NCBI RefSeq assembly: GCF_029210375.1
Contig: NZ_JARGER010000012.1
Span: forward strand, 1-64,000
From: Nocardioides sp. YIM 152315
GTDB lineage: Bacteria > Actinomycetota > Actinomycetes > Propionibacteriales > Nocardioidaceae
Direction of reading: 5' to 3'
DNA length: 64,000 nt
A program made the position numbers and the translations under genes. The notes beneath the pieces were generated by a model. The model saw only the letters and a list, made by a program, of their open reading frames with translations. It did not search any database and had not been told where the DNA came from. This document shows positions 55,571-64,000 of the stretch, in pieces (position 1 is the stretch's first letter; every line of letters starts with the position of its first letter).

Positions 55571-56680
55571 GTGGCTGCCACCCCGACGACCCAGCGGTCG
55601 CGGAGGCACGCGGGCCTCGTGAACGGGGTCGCCGCATGGCGCTCGGGGAGCGCTCGGGGCCAGGCCTGGGCCCTGGGCGTGCTGCTCGTCGGAGTCGGAG
55701 CCTCGCTGGCGGTGTCGCTGACCGACTACGACCTGATGCCGCTCACGGCGTACTTCGTGTGGCTGCTCCTGGGCGCGGTCCTGCTCCGCTTCGTGCCCAT
55801 GCTGGTGCTCTGCGCCGGCACCCTCGCGGCGGCCATCACCGCGGCCGTGGTCGAGGCGCCGTGGACCGGCGCGCGGGTCACGGCGGCGGTCACGATGGTC
55901 CTCGCCGTCCTGCTGCTGCTCTTCCAGTCGAGCCGACGGCGCAGCGGCCTCCCCGGTGGACTCGGCGAGGCGATGCTGGCGGACCTGCGCGACCGACTCC
56001 AGGCGCAGGGCAAGGTGCCGCCGCTGCCGACCGGCTGGGAGTGCCCGTCGGCGATGCTGGCCGCCCACGGAGCCGGGTACGCCGGCGACTTCCTGGTGGC
56101 CGACCTCGACGACGACGGCCGGCACCTCGAGATGATCCTGGTCGACGTGTGCGGCAAGGGCGTCGACGCCGCGACCCAGGCGCTGCAGTTCGCCGGCGCG
56201 CTGGGTGGCCTGATCGGGGCGCTGCCGCCGCTCGCCCTGCTCGAGGCGGCCAACGGCTTCCTGCTGCGTCAGTTCTCCGACGAGTCGTTCGCCACGGCGG
56301 TGCACGTGATCGTCGACCTCGACACCGGCGCGTACGCGGTCACCAGCGCCGGCCACCCGCCGGCGCTGCGCTGGTCACGCCGGACCGGGGAGTGGGAGGT
56401 CGACAACTCCCGCGGCACGGCCCTGGGGGTGACGCGCCGCCCCGAGCTGCACAGCTCGACCGGCGTGCTCGGCCCCGGGGACGCGCTCCTCTTCTGCACC
56501 GACGGCGTCGTGGAGTCGCGCACGACGACCCTCGACGACGGGATCGCCTGGCTGCGCCGCGCGGCGCGGGACGCCGTGGCCACCGGCTTCGCGGACGCCG
56601 CCCGGCGGATCCTGCGGCAGGTCCCGCGCGGCGACGACGACCGTGCCGTGCTGATCCTCTCCCGCACGCACGCGGAATAG
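55571..56680 (+). CDS. PP2C/SpoIIE-type serine phosphatase with membrane domain
   Basis: 369 residues: about four N-terminal transmembrane helices (20-125) and a C-terminal SpoIIE/RsbU-like phosphatase with AAHGAGYAGDFLVADL, DVCGKGVDAA, TSAGHPPALR and CTDGVVESR. It is likely a sensor acting on an anti-sigma antagonist. GTG 55571 is preferred over GTG 55568 because TAGGTT (55559-55564) is six bases before it. Confidence 0.87.
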   Translation: MAATPTTQRSRRHAGLVNGVAAWRSGSARGQAWALGVLLVGVGASLAVSLTDYDLMPLTAYFVWLLLGAVLLRFVPMLVLCAGTLAAAITAAVVEAPWTGARVTAAVTMVLAVLLLLFQSSRRRSGLPGGLGEAMLADLRDRLQAQGKVPPLPTGWECPSAMLAAHGAGYAGDFLVADLDDDGRHLEMILVDVCGKGVDAATQALQFAGALGGLIGALPPLALLEAANGFLLRQFSDESFATAVHVIVDLDTGAYAVTSAGHPPALRWSRRTGEWEVDNSRGTALGVTRRPELHSSTGVLGPGDALLFCTDGVVESRTTTLDDGIAWLRRAARDAVATGFADAARRILRQVPRGDDDRAVLILSRTHAE

Positions 56681-56693
56681 CCTGACCGCTCCC

Positions 56694-56726
56694 GTGGTTG
56701 AGCGGGATAGTTCGGAATTCAACCAC
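56694..56726. repeat. GTGGTTGA/TCAACCAC inverted repeat
   Basis: Perfect 8-base arms (56694-56701 and 56719-56726) with a 17-base spacer lie between the phosphatase stop and the monooxygenase gene. The arms are the same as the outer ends of the REP-like elements at 42950-43056. It may be a shortened family member or a terminator of the phosphatase gene. Confidence 0.5.
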
Positions 56727-56748
56727 CAACACCAGGAGATGAGCGGTC

Positions 56749-57894
56749 ATGCAGTTCGGCATCTTCAGCGTCGGCGACGTGACGGCGGACCCCACGACCG
56801 GACGGACGCCGACCGAGCACGAGCGGATCAAGGCCACCATCGAGATCGCGCAGAAGGCGGAGGACATCGGCCTGGACGTGTTCGCCACCGGCGAGCACCA
56901 CAACCCGCCGTTCATCGCGTCGAACCCGACCGCGACGCTCGCCTACATCGGCGCCAGGACCGAGCGGATCGTCCTCTCCACGGCGACGACGCTGATCACG
57001 ACCACCGACCCGGTGCTGATCGCGGAGGACTACGCGAAGATCCAGCACCTCACCGACGGCCGCGTCGACCTGATGATGGGCCGCGGCAACACCGGCCCGG
57101 TCTACCCGTGGTTCGGCAAGGACATCCGCCAGGGCATCAACCTGGCCGTCGAGAACTACGCGCTGCTGCGCCGACTCTGGAGCGAGGACGTCGTGAGCTG
57201 GGAGGGACGCTTCCGCACGCCGCTGCAGGGCTACACGTCGACGCCGCGGCCGCTCGACGGGGTGCCCCCGTTCGTCTGGCACGGCTCGATCCGCAGCCCC
57301 GAGATCGCCGAGCAGGCGGCGTACTACGGCGACGGCTTCTTCCACAACCACATCTTCTGGCCGGCCGGCCACACCCAGCAGATGGTCGACCTCTACCGTC
57401 GCCGCTTCGAGCACTACGGCCACGGTGCGTACGACGAGGCGATCGTCGGCCTGGGCGGCCAGTTCTTCATGCGGAGGAACAGCCAGGACGCCGTGGACGA
57501 GTTCCGGCCGTACTTCGACAACGCGCCGGTCTACGGGCACGGCCCGTCGCTCGAGGACTTCACCGAGGCCACGCCGCTGACCGTCGGCTCGCCGCAGCAG
57601 GTGCTCGAGCGGACGCTGGGGTTCCGTGACTACGTCGGTCACTACCAGCGCCAGCTCTTCCTGGTCGACCACGCCGGCCTGCCGCTGAAGACCGTGCTCG
57701 AGCAGCTCGACCTGCTCGGCGAGATCCTCCCGGACCTGCGGGCGGGCATGGCCGAGGGCCGCCCCGCGAACGTGCCGGACGCCCCGACCCACGCGTCGCT
57801 GGTCGCGGCCGCGGGCGGTGCGAAGGACTCGACGGTCTACGCCGCCGCCGACGACGTGACCGGTCGCTCGGACCTCGAGGAGGTGCAGGCATGA
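56749..57894 (+). CDS. LLM class flavin-dependent oxidoreductase (CE1758 type)
   Basis: 381-residue luciferase-like TIM-barrel enzyme. It opens MQFGIFSVGDVTADPTTG, has FATGEHHNPPF and MGRGNTGPVYPWFG, and closes with an Ala/Asp-rich tail. These monooxygenases use reduced FMN from a separate reductase, which here is the overlapping next gene. GGAGA precedes the ATG. The substrate is unknown. Confidence 0.9.
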   Translation: MQFGIFSVGDVTADPTTGRTPTEHERIKATIEIAQKAEDIGLDVFATGEHHNPPFIASNPTATLAYIGARTERIVLSTATTLITTTDPVLIAEDYAKIQHLTDGRVDLMMGRGNTGPVYPWFGKDIRQGINLAVENYALLRRLWSEDVVSWEGRFRTPLQGYTSTPRPLDGVPPFVWHGSIRSPEIAEQAAYYGDGFFHNHIFWPAGHTQQMVDLYRRRFEHYGHGAYDEAIVGLGGQFFMRRNSQDAVDEFRPYFDNAPVYGHGPSLEDFTEATPLTVGSPQQVLERTLGFRDYVGHYQRQLFLVDHAGLPLKTVLEQLDLLGEILPDLRAGMAEGRPANVPDAPTHASLVAAAGGAKDSTVYAAADDVTGRSDLEEVQA

Positions 57895-58508
57895 CGTCGC
57901 TGGTCGTGGTCTCCGCCGGGCTCTCCAACCCGTCCTCGACCAAGCTGCTCGCCGACCGGCTCACGGCCGCGACGGTCGAGGCACTCGAGGACGTGGAGGT
58001 CACCCACGTCGAGCTGCGCGACCTCGCCCACCAGCTGACCGACCAGCTCCTGACCGGCTTCCCGGCGCCGGAGCTGGCGGCGGCGGAGACGGCGGTCGCC
58101 GGGGCCGACGGGCTGGTCGTCGTGACGCCGGTCTTCTCCGCGTCGTACTCGGGCCTCTTCAAGACGTTCTTCGACGTCCTGGAGGCCGGCGCGCTCGACG
58201 GCACGCCGGTGCTGGTCGCGGCGACGGCCGGCACCGCCCGACACTCGCTGGTGCTCGAGCACGCGCTGCGTCCGCTGTTCGCCTACCTGCGCGCCGTCGT
58301 CGTGCCGACCGGCGTCTTCGCCGCGACCGACGACTTCGCGGGCCCCGACCTCGACGCGCGGGTCACCCGGGCCGCGGGCGAGCTGGCCGCCCTGGTCGGC
58401 AAGGTCAGCCGCGTCGACAGCGCGGTGAGCAGGCGTCGCACGGTCGAGGACGAGCTCGCCGCCGTCACGCCGTTCGAGGAGCTGCTCCGCCGGGCCTCCG
58501 AGCGCTGA
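57891..58508 (+). CDS. NADPH-dependent FMN reductase (CE1759 type)
   Basis: 205-residue flavodoxin-like reductase with VVVSAGLSNPSSTKLLADRL at the FMN phosphate loop and VTPVFSASYSGLFKTFFDVL. It supplies reduced flavin to the partner monooxygenase; the ATGA overlap enforces paired synthesis. A terminator hairpin follows directly. Confidence 0.9.
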   Translation: MTSLVVVSAGLSNPSSTKLLADRLTAATVEALEDVEVTHVELRDLAHQLTDQLLTGFPAPELAAAETAVAGADGLVVVTPVFSASYSGLFKTFFDVLEAGALDGTPVLVAATAGTARHSLVLEHALRPLFAYLRAVVVPTGVFAATDDFAGPDLDARVTRAAGELAALVGKVSRVDSAVSRRRTVEDELAAVTPFEELLRRASER

Positions 58509-58533
58509 CCCGCCCGAAACTTTCGGGCGGGTC
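58507..58533. terminator. Bidirectional terminator
   Basis: GACCCGCCCG (58507-58516) and CGGGCGGGTC (58524-58533) form a perfect 10-base stem with loop AAACTTT. It fills the gap between the convergent FMN reductase and PEBP genes, starting inside the last stop codon. Confidence 0.8.
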
Positions 58534-58539
58534 GGCGTC

Positions 58540-59064
58540 TCAGTGGCGGTAGGTACCGTGGATGATCGCGCGGGCGGCGGTCTTGAAGGCCAGGTTGAAG
58601 GAGACGACGGCTGCGGAGGCGTCGGAGTCGACGCCGAGGGTCTCCTCCTTGACGGCGTGCACGACGAAGAAGTAGCGGTGCACCTGGTCACCCTCCGGCG
58701 GCGCGGCGCCCATGAACGCCTTCGAGCCGCCGTCGTTGCGGCACATGAACGCCGCGCCCGGCAGCGCGGCGCCCTCGGCGCCCGCACCGGCGTCCAGCGA
58801 CGTCACGTCGGCGGGAAGGTCGACCAGCACCCAGTGCCAGAAGCCGCTCGGCGTCGGCGCGTCCGGGTCGAAGCAGGTGACGGTGAAGCTCCTGGTCCCC
58901 TCGGGGGCCTCCCAGGAGAGCTGCGGAGACGTGTTGCCCGCGGCGGCGACCTGGTCGTCCTGGAGCGGTTGGCCGTCGGCGACGTCGGTGCTCGTGACCG
59001 TGAAGGACGGTACGGCGGGGAGCAGGTCGTACGGATTCGGAGTGACCGGGCGGTCGAGGCTCAT
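58540..59064 (-). CDS. YbhB/YbcL family PEBP-like protein
   Basis: 174-residue phosphatidylethanolamine-binding-like protein. The ligand-site signatures are [21 protein letters not shown] and [27 protein letters not shown]. Bacterial members are cytoplasmic proteins of uncertain role, possibly kinase-regulator relatives. ATG 59064 has AGGAG upstream. Confidence 0.9.
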   Translation of the reverse strand: MSLDRPVTPNPYDLLPAVPSFTVTSTDVADGQPLQDDQVAAAGNTSPQLSWEAPEGTRSFTVTCFDPDAPTPSGFWHWVLVDLPADVTSLDAGAGAEGAALPGAAFMCRNDGGSKAFMGAAPPEGDQVHRYFFVVHAVKEETLGVDSDASAAVVSFNLAFKTAARAIIHGTYRH

Positions 59065-59159
59065 GGTGCTCCTATCGCAAGGGTGCTGTCGGTCCGAACG
59101 TAGTCCGGTGACCGAACCCGTGCCCAGGGGCGGTCGGCCGCACACGGGATGATGGCGCG

Positions 59160-60383
59160 GTGGACGACAACACGACGTACCCCTCCGGCCTCCGCCTCGC
59201 CGACCGGCGCGTGGTCGTCGTGGGCGGCGGCCACGTCGCGCAGCGCCGGGTGCCGGCGCTGATCGCCGCCGGGGCCGACGTGCACGTGGTCTCGCCGGAG
59301 GTCACGCCGGCGATCGAGGGCCTGGCCGGGGCCGGCGAGGTCACGTGGCACGACCGCGGCTTCGAGGCGGCCGACCTCGACGACACGTGGTACTGCATCG
59401 CGGCGACCGCCGACCGCGATGTCAACGAGGCGGTCTCGTCGGCGGCCGAGGAGCGGCGGATCTTCTGCGTGCGCTCCGACGACGGCACCCGCGCGACGGC
59501 CTGGACCCCCGCCACCGGCCGGCACGACGGCGTGACCGTCGCCGTGCTCTCCAACCGCGAGCCGCAACGCTCCGCGCGGATCCGCGACGAGATCGTCGAG
59601 GAGATGCGCGACGGGGCTATCGCCACGCAGCGGCACCGGCAGCGGAGCCCGGGCGTCGTGCTCGTCGGCGGCGGCCCGGGCGACCCGGAGCTGATCAGCA
59701 TCGCCGGGCGGAAGGCACTGATGGACGCCGACGTCGTGGTCGCCGACCGGCTCGCGCCGCGCGAGCTGCTCGGCGACCTGCCCGCCGACGTCGAGCTCGT
59801 CGACGTGGCGAAGCTGCCGCGCGGCCGCAGCGCCCAGCAGGAGGAGATCAACCGGGTCATCGTCGAGCGCGCGCTCGCCGGCAAGCGGGTGGTGCGCTTC
59901 AAGGGCGGCGACAACTTCGTCTTCGGCCGCGGCTACGAGGAGGTCATCGCGTGCCGCGAGGCGGGCGTGCCGGTCACGGTGGTCCCCGGTCTCAGCAGCC
60001 CCGTCGCCGTACCCGCGGTCGCAGGCATCCCGGTCACGCACCGGGGAGTCGCACACGAGTTCACGGTGATCTCCGGCCACCTGCCGCCCGGCCACCCCGA
60101 GTCCCTGACGAACTGGGCGGCGGTCGCCTCGATGTCGGGCACGGTCGTGCTGATGATGGCCGTCGAGAACGCACCCGCGATCGCCTCGGCCCTGATCGCC
60201 GGCGGCCGCGCGGCCTCGACACCGGTCGCGGTCGTCTGCGACGGCACCATGCCGGGGGAGCGGACCGTGCTCGCCACCCTCGGCACGCTCGCCGACGAGC
60301 TCGCGGCGCAGGAGGTACGGCCGCCGGCCATCATCGTGGTCGGCGACGTCGTACGAGTCGCGCATCCCGAGCGCTTCGCCTGA
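59160..60383 (+). CDS. cysG: Siroheme synthase: precorrin-2 dehydrogenase and uroporphyrinogen-III methyltransferase
   Basis: 407 residues: an N-terminal NAD-dependent dehydrogenase/chelatase domain ([13 protein letters not shown], about 1-150) and a C-terminal SAM-dependent methyltransferase ([25 protein letters not shown]). It makes siroheme for sulfite and nitrite reductases from uroporphyrinogen III. The domain order matches CysG. GATGAT lies six bases before GTG 59160. Its stop overlaps the methyltransferase gene by one base. Confidence 0.92.
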   Translation: MDDNTTYPSGLRLADRRVVVVGGGHVAQRRVPALIAAGADVHVVSPEVTPAIEGLAGAGEVTWHDRGFEAADLDDTWYCIAATADRDVNEAVSSAAEERRIFCVRSDDGTRATAWTPATGRHDGVTVAVLSNREPQRSARIRDEIVEEMRDGAIATQRHRQRSPGVVLVGGGPGDPELISIAGRKALMDADVVVADRLAPRELLGDLPADVELVDVAKLPRGRSAQQEEINRVIVERALAGKRVVRFKGGDNFVFGRGYEEVIACREAGVPVTVVPGLSSPVAVPAVAGIPVTHRGVAHEFTVISGHLPPGHPESLTNWAAVASMSGTVVLMMAVENAPAIASALIAGGRAASTPVAVVCDGTMPGERTVLATLGTLADELAAQEVRPPAIIVVGDVVRVAHPERFA

Positions 60384-61186
60384 TGGCGACCCTCGTCGAG
60401 ATCACCGACCCGGCCGATCCGCGGCTGGCCGACTACCGCGACCTGCGGGACGTGTCCCTGCGCAAGCACGTCGAGGCCGAGCACGGACTCTTCCTGGCCG
60501 AGGGCGAGAAGGTCGTACGCCGCGCCGTCGCGGCCGGCTTCACCCCACGGTCGTTCCTGATGGCGCCCCGGTGGCTCGACGGCCTCTCGCCCGAGCTCGG
60601 CGCGTCGGACGCGCCCTGCTACGTCATGCCCGAGGCACTGATCGAGTCCGTGACGGGCTTCCACGTGCACCGCGGCGCGCTGGCGTCGCTGGAGCGGCTG
60701 CCGCTGCCGCCGGTCGCACGGGTCCTCGCGGGCGCACGGTCGGTGCTGGTGCTCGAGGAGATCGTCGACCACACCAACGTGGGCGCGATCTTCCGCTCGG
60801 GCGCCGCGCTCGGCTTCGACGCCGTGCTGCTCGCACCCCGCTGCGCGGACCCGCTCTACCGCCGCTCGATCAAGGTGTCGATGGGCGCGGTCTTCACGAC
60901 GCCGTGGACCCGGCTGCCGTCGTGGCCGGACGCGCTTCCCTCCCTCTCGGCCGAGGGCTTCACCACGGTGGCCCTGACCCTCGCGCCCGACGCCGTCCCG
61001 ATCGAGGACGCCGTCGACGGTCTCGACAAGGTCGCCCTCGTCCTCGGCTCGGAGGGGCACGGCCTCTCGCCTCGCTGGGAGCAGTCCGCCGACCGGCGCG
61101 CGATCATCCCGATGGCCGCCGGCATCGACTCGCTCAACGTCGCCGCCGCCACCGCGGTCGCCTGCTACGTGACGGCGCGCCGCTGA
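60383..61186 (+). CDS. SpoU/TrmH family RNA 2'-O-methyltransferase
   Basis: 267-residue SPOUT enzyme with an N-terminal RNA-binding extension (LFLAEGEKVVRRAV) and the three SPOUT motifs EEIVDHTNVGAIFRSGAALG, LVLGSEGHGLS and IPMAAGIDSLNVAAATAV, which form the knot and SAM site. The target is rRNA or tRNA, unidentified. It is coupled to cysG by TGATG. Confidence 0.92.
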   Translation: MATLVEITDPADPRLADYRDLRDVSLRKHVEAEHGLFLAEGEKVVRRAVAAGFTPRSFLMAPRWLDGLSPELGASDAPCYVMPEALIESVTGFHVHRGALASLERLPLPPVARVLAGARSVLVLEEIVDHTNVGAIFRSGAALGFDAVLLAPRCADPLYRRSIKVSMGAVFTTPWTRLPSWPDALPSLSAEGFTTVALTLAPDAVPIEDAVDGLDKVALVLGSEGHGLSPRWEQSADRRAIIPMAAGIDSLNVAAATAVACYVTARR

Positions 61187-61202
61187 GGCACGGGACCAGC
61201 GT

Positions 61203-61802
61203 TCAGGAGGCCGGCCACCCGGCGGGATAGCTCTCGGCTGCCTTCTCGTGCGCCTTCTGGAGCTTCTTGCGCAGCTTGGTCGGGAGCCGGTCGCCGAAGA
61301 CGGTGCCCTGCGTGTGGTCGGTCTCGTGCTGGAGGCACCGCGCGAGCAGTCCCGTGCCGGAGAACGACACCGGCTCGCCGTCGAGGCCGGAGCCGGTCAC
61401 GGTCGCGAAGTCGGGTCGGGCGCACTCGACGAACGCGCCCGGCAGGGACAGGCAGCCCTCGTCGCCCTCGTCGAGGTGGCGGTCCCTGCCCTCCGGCAGC
61501 GTGAGCACCGGGTTGCAGACGACGCCGACCGTTCGCCGGCCGTCGTCGTCGGGGCAGTCGAACACGAACATGGCCACGTCCTCGCCGACCTGGCAGGCGG
61601 CCAGGCCGACCCCGTCCGCGGCGTACATGGTGGCGACCATGTCGGCGGCGAGCGCGCGGAGCGCGTCGTCGTACGTCGTGACCTGCTGCTGTGGCCGGTG
61701 CATGACCGGCGTCCCCCACCGGGTCATCGGGCGGACGGTGCCGCCGGCCGGCAGTGGGCCGTGCGGCGCGAGCGGCTCGTCGGAGGGGGCAGCAGTCGAC
61801 AT
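61203..61802 (-). CDS. def: Peptide deformylase
   Basis: 199-residue metallo-enzyme that removes the formyl group from new proteins. The metal site is C117 (EGCLS) with H159 and H163 (HETDH), and the glycine-rich loop is GVGLAACQVG, in which Cys70 replaces the usual proline. TACGCT (complement of 61810-61815) is seven bases before ATG 61802, so it is probably leaderless. Confidence 0.92.
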   Translation of the reverse strand: MSTAAPSDEPLAPHGPLPAGGTVRPMTRWGTPVMHRPQQQVTTYDDALRALAADMVATMYAADGVGLAACQVGEDVAMFVFDCPDDDGRRTVGVVCNPVLTLPEGRDRHLDEGDEGCLSLPGAFVECARPDFATVTGSGLDGEPVSFSGTGLLARCLQHETDHTQGTVFGDRLPTKLRKKLQKAHEKAAESYPAGWPAS

Positions 61803-61858
61803 GAGGAGGAGCGTAGCCAGCGTGTGATCCGATCCACGGCGCGCACCGTAGCGCCCAG

Positions 61859-61875
61859 TGTAACTCGGAGTTACA
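61859..61875. promoter_or_regulatory. Perfect 17-base palindrome, likely TetR-type operator
   Basis: TGTAACTC-G-GAGTTACA overlaps the probable -10 (TACATT, 61872-61877) of the acyl-CoA dehydrogenase operon. Size and symmetry fit a TetR-family fatty-acid regulator. No tetR gene is next to it, so the regulator would be encoded elsewhere. Confidence 0.72.
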
Positions 61876-61883
61876 TTGACGAC

Positions 61884-63260
61884 ATGACGCTGTTGCAGAG
61901 CCTCAGGCCCGGCGGCCGGCACGGGCTGGCGACGACCGAGTCGCGTGACCCGATCGGGTACGCCGTCGCCGCTCTCGCCCGGCTCGCGCAGAGCGACGTC
62001 CTCGATCGACTCGGCATCCGCAAGCAGACCGAGCAGGCGGTCTTCACCGCCACACGCGGCGGGTTCCGCACGATCGCCAGGGCCAGTCGGGCCTTCGACC
62101 GGAGCGGCACGAAGGGCACCCCCGGTGCGCGGCCGGCCGACGCCCCGCGCACCGGGGTCTTCGACCTGACGCCGTCGGAGGACGAGCAGCTGCTCGTCGA
62201 CGTCGTCACCGAGCTCGCCACCGACGTGCTGCGGCCCGCCGCCGCCGGGGCCGACGACGCCTGCGCGGCGCCCGACGACGTGCTGAAGGCCGGTCTCGAG
62301 GTCGGGCTGCCGATCCTCGGCCTGCCCGAGTCGCTCGGCGGCGTCGCGCAGGAGCGCTCGGCGGTCGCCGGCGCGCTGGTCGCCGAGGCGCTCGCGAAGG
62401 GCGACCTCGGGCTGGCCGTCGCGTCCCTGGCCCCGGGCGCCGTCGCGACCGCGATCGGGCTCTGGGGGACCGACGCCCAGCAGCAGACCTACCTCCCGGC
62501 GTTCGCCGGCGGCGACGCGCCCGTGGCCGCGCTCGCCCTGACCGAGCCGACCGTCCTCTTCGACGCACTGCGTCCGTCGACCAGCGCCACCCGCACCGCC
62601 GACGGCTTCGTGCTCGAGGGCGTGAAGTCGGCGGTGCCACGAGGTGCGGACGCGGAGCTCTTCGTCGTGGGCGCGACCCTCGACGAGCGGCCGGTGCTCT
62701 TCCTCGTCGAGGGCGGGACCGCCGGGCTCGAGATCGAGGCCGACCCCGCGATGGGAGTCCGGGCCGCCGGTCTGTGCAAGCTGCACCTGCGCGAGGTGAC
62801 CGTGCCCGCGGACGCCGTCCTCGGCGGCACCGACGGCACGACGTCCGCCCAGGCGTACGTGGAGTGCGTGCGGCTGTCCCGCCTCGCCTGGTGCGCGCTC
62901 GGTGTCGGCGTCGGCCAGGCCGTGCTCGACTACGTGACGCCGTACGTCAAGGAGCGCGAGGCCTTCGGCGAGCCGATCGCGCATCGCCAGTCCGTCGCGT
63001 TCATGGTCGCGAACATGGCGATCGAGCTCCAGGCGATGCGGCTGCTGACCTGGAAGGCCGCCTCCCGCGCGGCCGCCGGCAAGGACGTCGCCCGCGAGGT
63101 CGCGCTGGCGCGCAGGCTGTGCGCCGACAGGGGCATGCAGATCGGGCTCGACGGGGTGCAGCTGCTCGGCGGGCACGGATTCGTCAAGGAGCACCCGGTC
63201 GAACGGTGGTACCGCGACCTGCGGGCCATCGGCGTCATGGAGGGCGGGGTGCTGGTCTGA
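61884..63260 (+). CDS. Acyl-CoA dehydrogenase
   Basis: 458-residue FAD enzyme with an unusual ~90-residue basic N-terminal extension before the ACAD fold. The C-terminal LLGGHGFVKEHPVERWYRDLRAIGVMEGG retains the glutamate position of MCAD-type enzymes. TACATT is six bases before ATG 61884. Its stop overlaps the next ACAD gene (TGATG), which suggests a heteromeric dehydrogenase as in FadE pairs of actinobacteria. The acyl substrate is unknown. Confidence 0.9.
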   Translation: MTLLQSLRPGGRHGLATTESRDPIGYAVAALARLAQSDVLDRLGIRKQTEQAVFTATRGGFRTIARASRAFDRSGTKGTPGARPADAPRTGVFDLTPSEDEQLLVDVVTELATDVLRPAAAGADDACAAPDDVLKAGLEVGLPILGLPESLGGVAQERSAVAGALVAEALAKGDLGLAVASLAPGAVATAIGLWGTDAQQQTYLPAFAGGDAPVAALALTEPTVLFDALRPSTSATRTADGFVLEGVKSAVPRGADAELFVVGATLDERPVLFLVEGGTAGLEIEADPAMGVRAAGLCKLHLREVTVPADAVLGGTDGTTSAQAYVECVRLSRLAWCALGVGVGQAVLDYVTPYVKEREAFGEPIAHRQSVAFMVANMAIELQAMRLLTWKAASRAAAGKDVAREVALARRLCADRGMQIGLDGVQLLGGHGFVKEHPVERWYRDLRAIGVMEGGVLV

Positions 63261-64000
63261 TGGCCATCTCTTTGGACAACCCCCGGAAGTTCAAGCCGCT
63301 CGTCGGGCAGGCCCACCAGGTCGCGATGAACGTGCTGCGGCCGATCTCGCGCAAGTACGACAACGCGGAGCACGAGTACCCCAAGGAGCTCGACATGCTC
63401 GCCGCGATGATCGACGGGCTCTCGGAGTCCGGCGCGAGCGAGGGGGCCGGTGCGGCCGGCGTGAAGTGCGACGACGGGGCGATCGACGACGGCGCAGTGA
63501 AGAACGGCGCTGTGAAGAACGGCGCCAACCTCGCCTCCGTGATGTCGATCGCCGAGATGTGCTGGGGCGACGTCGGGCTGCTGCTGTCGATGCCGCGCCA
63601 GGGCCTCGGCAACTCCGCGATCGCCTCGGTGGCGAACGAGGAGCAGCACGAGCGGTTCGACGGGCTGTGGGCGTCGATGGCGATCACCGAGCCCGGCACG
63701 GGGTCCGACTCGGCCAACATCCGGACGACCGCCGTGCGGGACGGCGACGGCTACGTGATCAACGGCGAGAAGATCTTCGTGACGTCCGGGGACCGCGCCG
63801 ACGCCGTCGTCGTGTGGGCGACGCTCGACAGGGAGCTCGGGCGGGCGGCGATCAAGTCGTTCGTGGTGCCGAAGGGCACCCCGGGCATGACGGTCGAGCG
63901 CCTGGAGCGCAAGCTCGGCATCAAGGCCTCCGACACCGCCACCATCCGGTTCGAGGACTGCCGCGTGCCGGCGGAGAACCTCCTCGGCTCGCCCGGGATC
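63260..64000 (+). CDS. Acyl-CoA dehydrogenase, partial at the window end
   Basis: At least 247 residues, open to the last base, so the C-terminus is missing. FAD and substrate segments MAITEPGTGSDSANIRTT and YVINGEKIFVTSGDRADAV are clear. It overlaps the previous ACAD by one base and should be its partner subunit. An insertion with a 15-base tandem repeat (63491-63520) adds a GAVKN repeat near residue 80. Confidence 0.9.
   Translation, partial: MAISLDNPRKFKPLVGQAHQVAMNVLRPISRKYDNAEHEYPKELDMLAAMIDGLSESGASEGAGAAGVKCDDGAIDDGAVKNGAVKNGANLASVMSIAEMCWGDVGLLLSMPRQGLGNSAIASVANEEQHERFDGLWASMAITEPGTGSDSANIRTTAVRDGDGYVINGEKIFVTSGDRADAVVVWATLDRELGRAAIKSFVVPKGTPGMTVERLERKLGIKASDTATIRFEDCRVPAENLLGSPGI

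Overview
This 64 kb window is chromosomal DNA from a high-GC actinobacterium. The paralog set and the gene-start style fit the Nocardioidaceae (Nocardioides or a close relative). This rests on the actinobacterial SUF operon led by SufR, a MabA/InhA-type fabG-fabI pair, a SCO4226-type DUF4242 protein, an acVLRF1 release factor, CE1758/CE1759-type flavin enzymes, GTG starts, and many genes with a TANNNT hexamer 6 to 8 bases before the start codon (likely leaderless transcripts). No tRNA, rRNA, CRISPR array, prophage or intact insertion sequence was seen.

Layout. (1) 26-4915, minus strand: heme A synthase ctaA with a two-gene ABC exporter, then a lone CoxL-like molybdenum hydroxylase large subunit. 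(2) 5016-11543: Fe-S assembly operon sufR-sufB-sufD-Rieske-sufC-sufS-sufU-sufT behind a possible iron-dependent operator. (3) 11605-21453: acVLRF1, a GbsR/MarR regulator divergent from an ABC exporter with a clear palindromic operator, a phosphotransferase-like gene, an MscS channel, an ABC-F ATPase, an enoyl-CoA hydratase and an ABCB-type exporter. The remains of a broken gene lie at about 17.0 kb. (4) 21.5-21.8 kb: a scar with a long inverted repeat and the 3' end of a short-chain dehydrogenase, running into the end of SURF1. (5) 22.7-33.5 kb: housekeeping genes (moaA, dodecin, fabG-fabI, a SixA-like phosphatase, serB, NfeD-SPFH-TauE operon, nitroreductase), plus a small zinc-ribbon gene with a strong hairpin in its leader.

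(6) 33.5-45.4 kb: the main accessory system, an amine-catabolism locus. A GntR/FCD regulator, a GlnA3/PuuA-like gamma-glutamyl-amine ligase, an aldehyde dehydrogenase, an SDR and a PuuD-like gamma-glutamyl hydrolase run leftward. An APC permease, a choline-kinase-like phosphotransferase and a dimethylglycine-dehydrogenase-like flavoprotein run rightward from the same control region. Together they resemble the Puu pathway with its usual oxidase replaced by a FAD/folate demethylase-type enzyme. (7) 45.5-49.3 kb: a lipoprotein, DUF4242 and a STAND-LuxR regulator. (8) 49.3-55.4 kb: a LacI-controlled alpha-glucoside operon (GH13 glucosidase, binding protein, two permeases) with two CTTGCA/TGCAAG operators on its promoter. 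(9) 55.6-64 kb: a PP2C phosphatase, a flavin monooxygenase/reductase pair, a PEBP protein, cysG, a SpoU methyltransferase, peptide deformylase, and a pair of acyl-CoA dehydrogenases behind a perfect 17-base palindrome. The last gene runs off the window.
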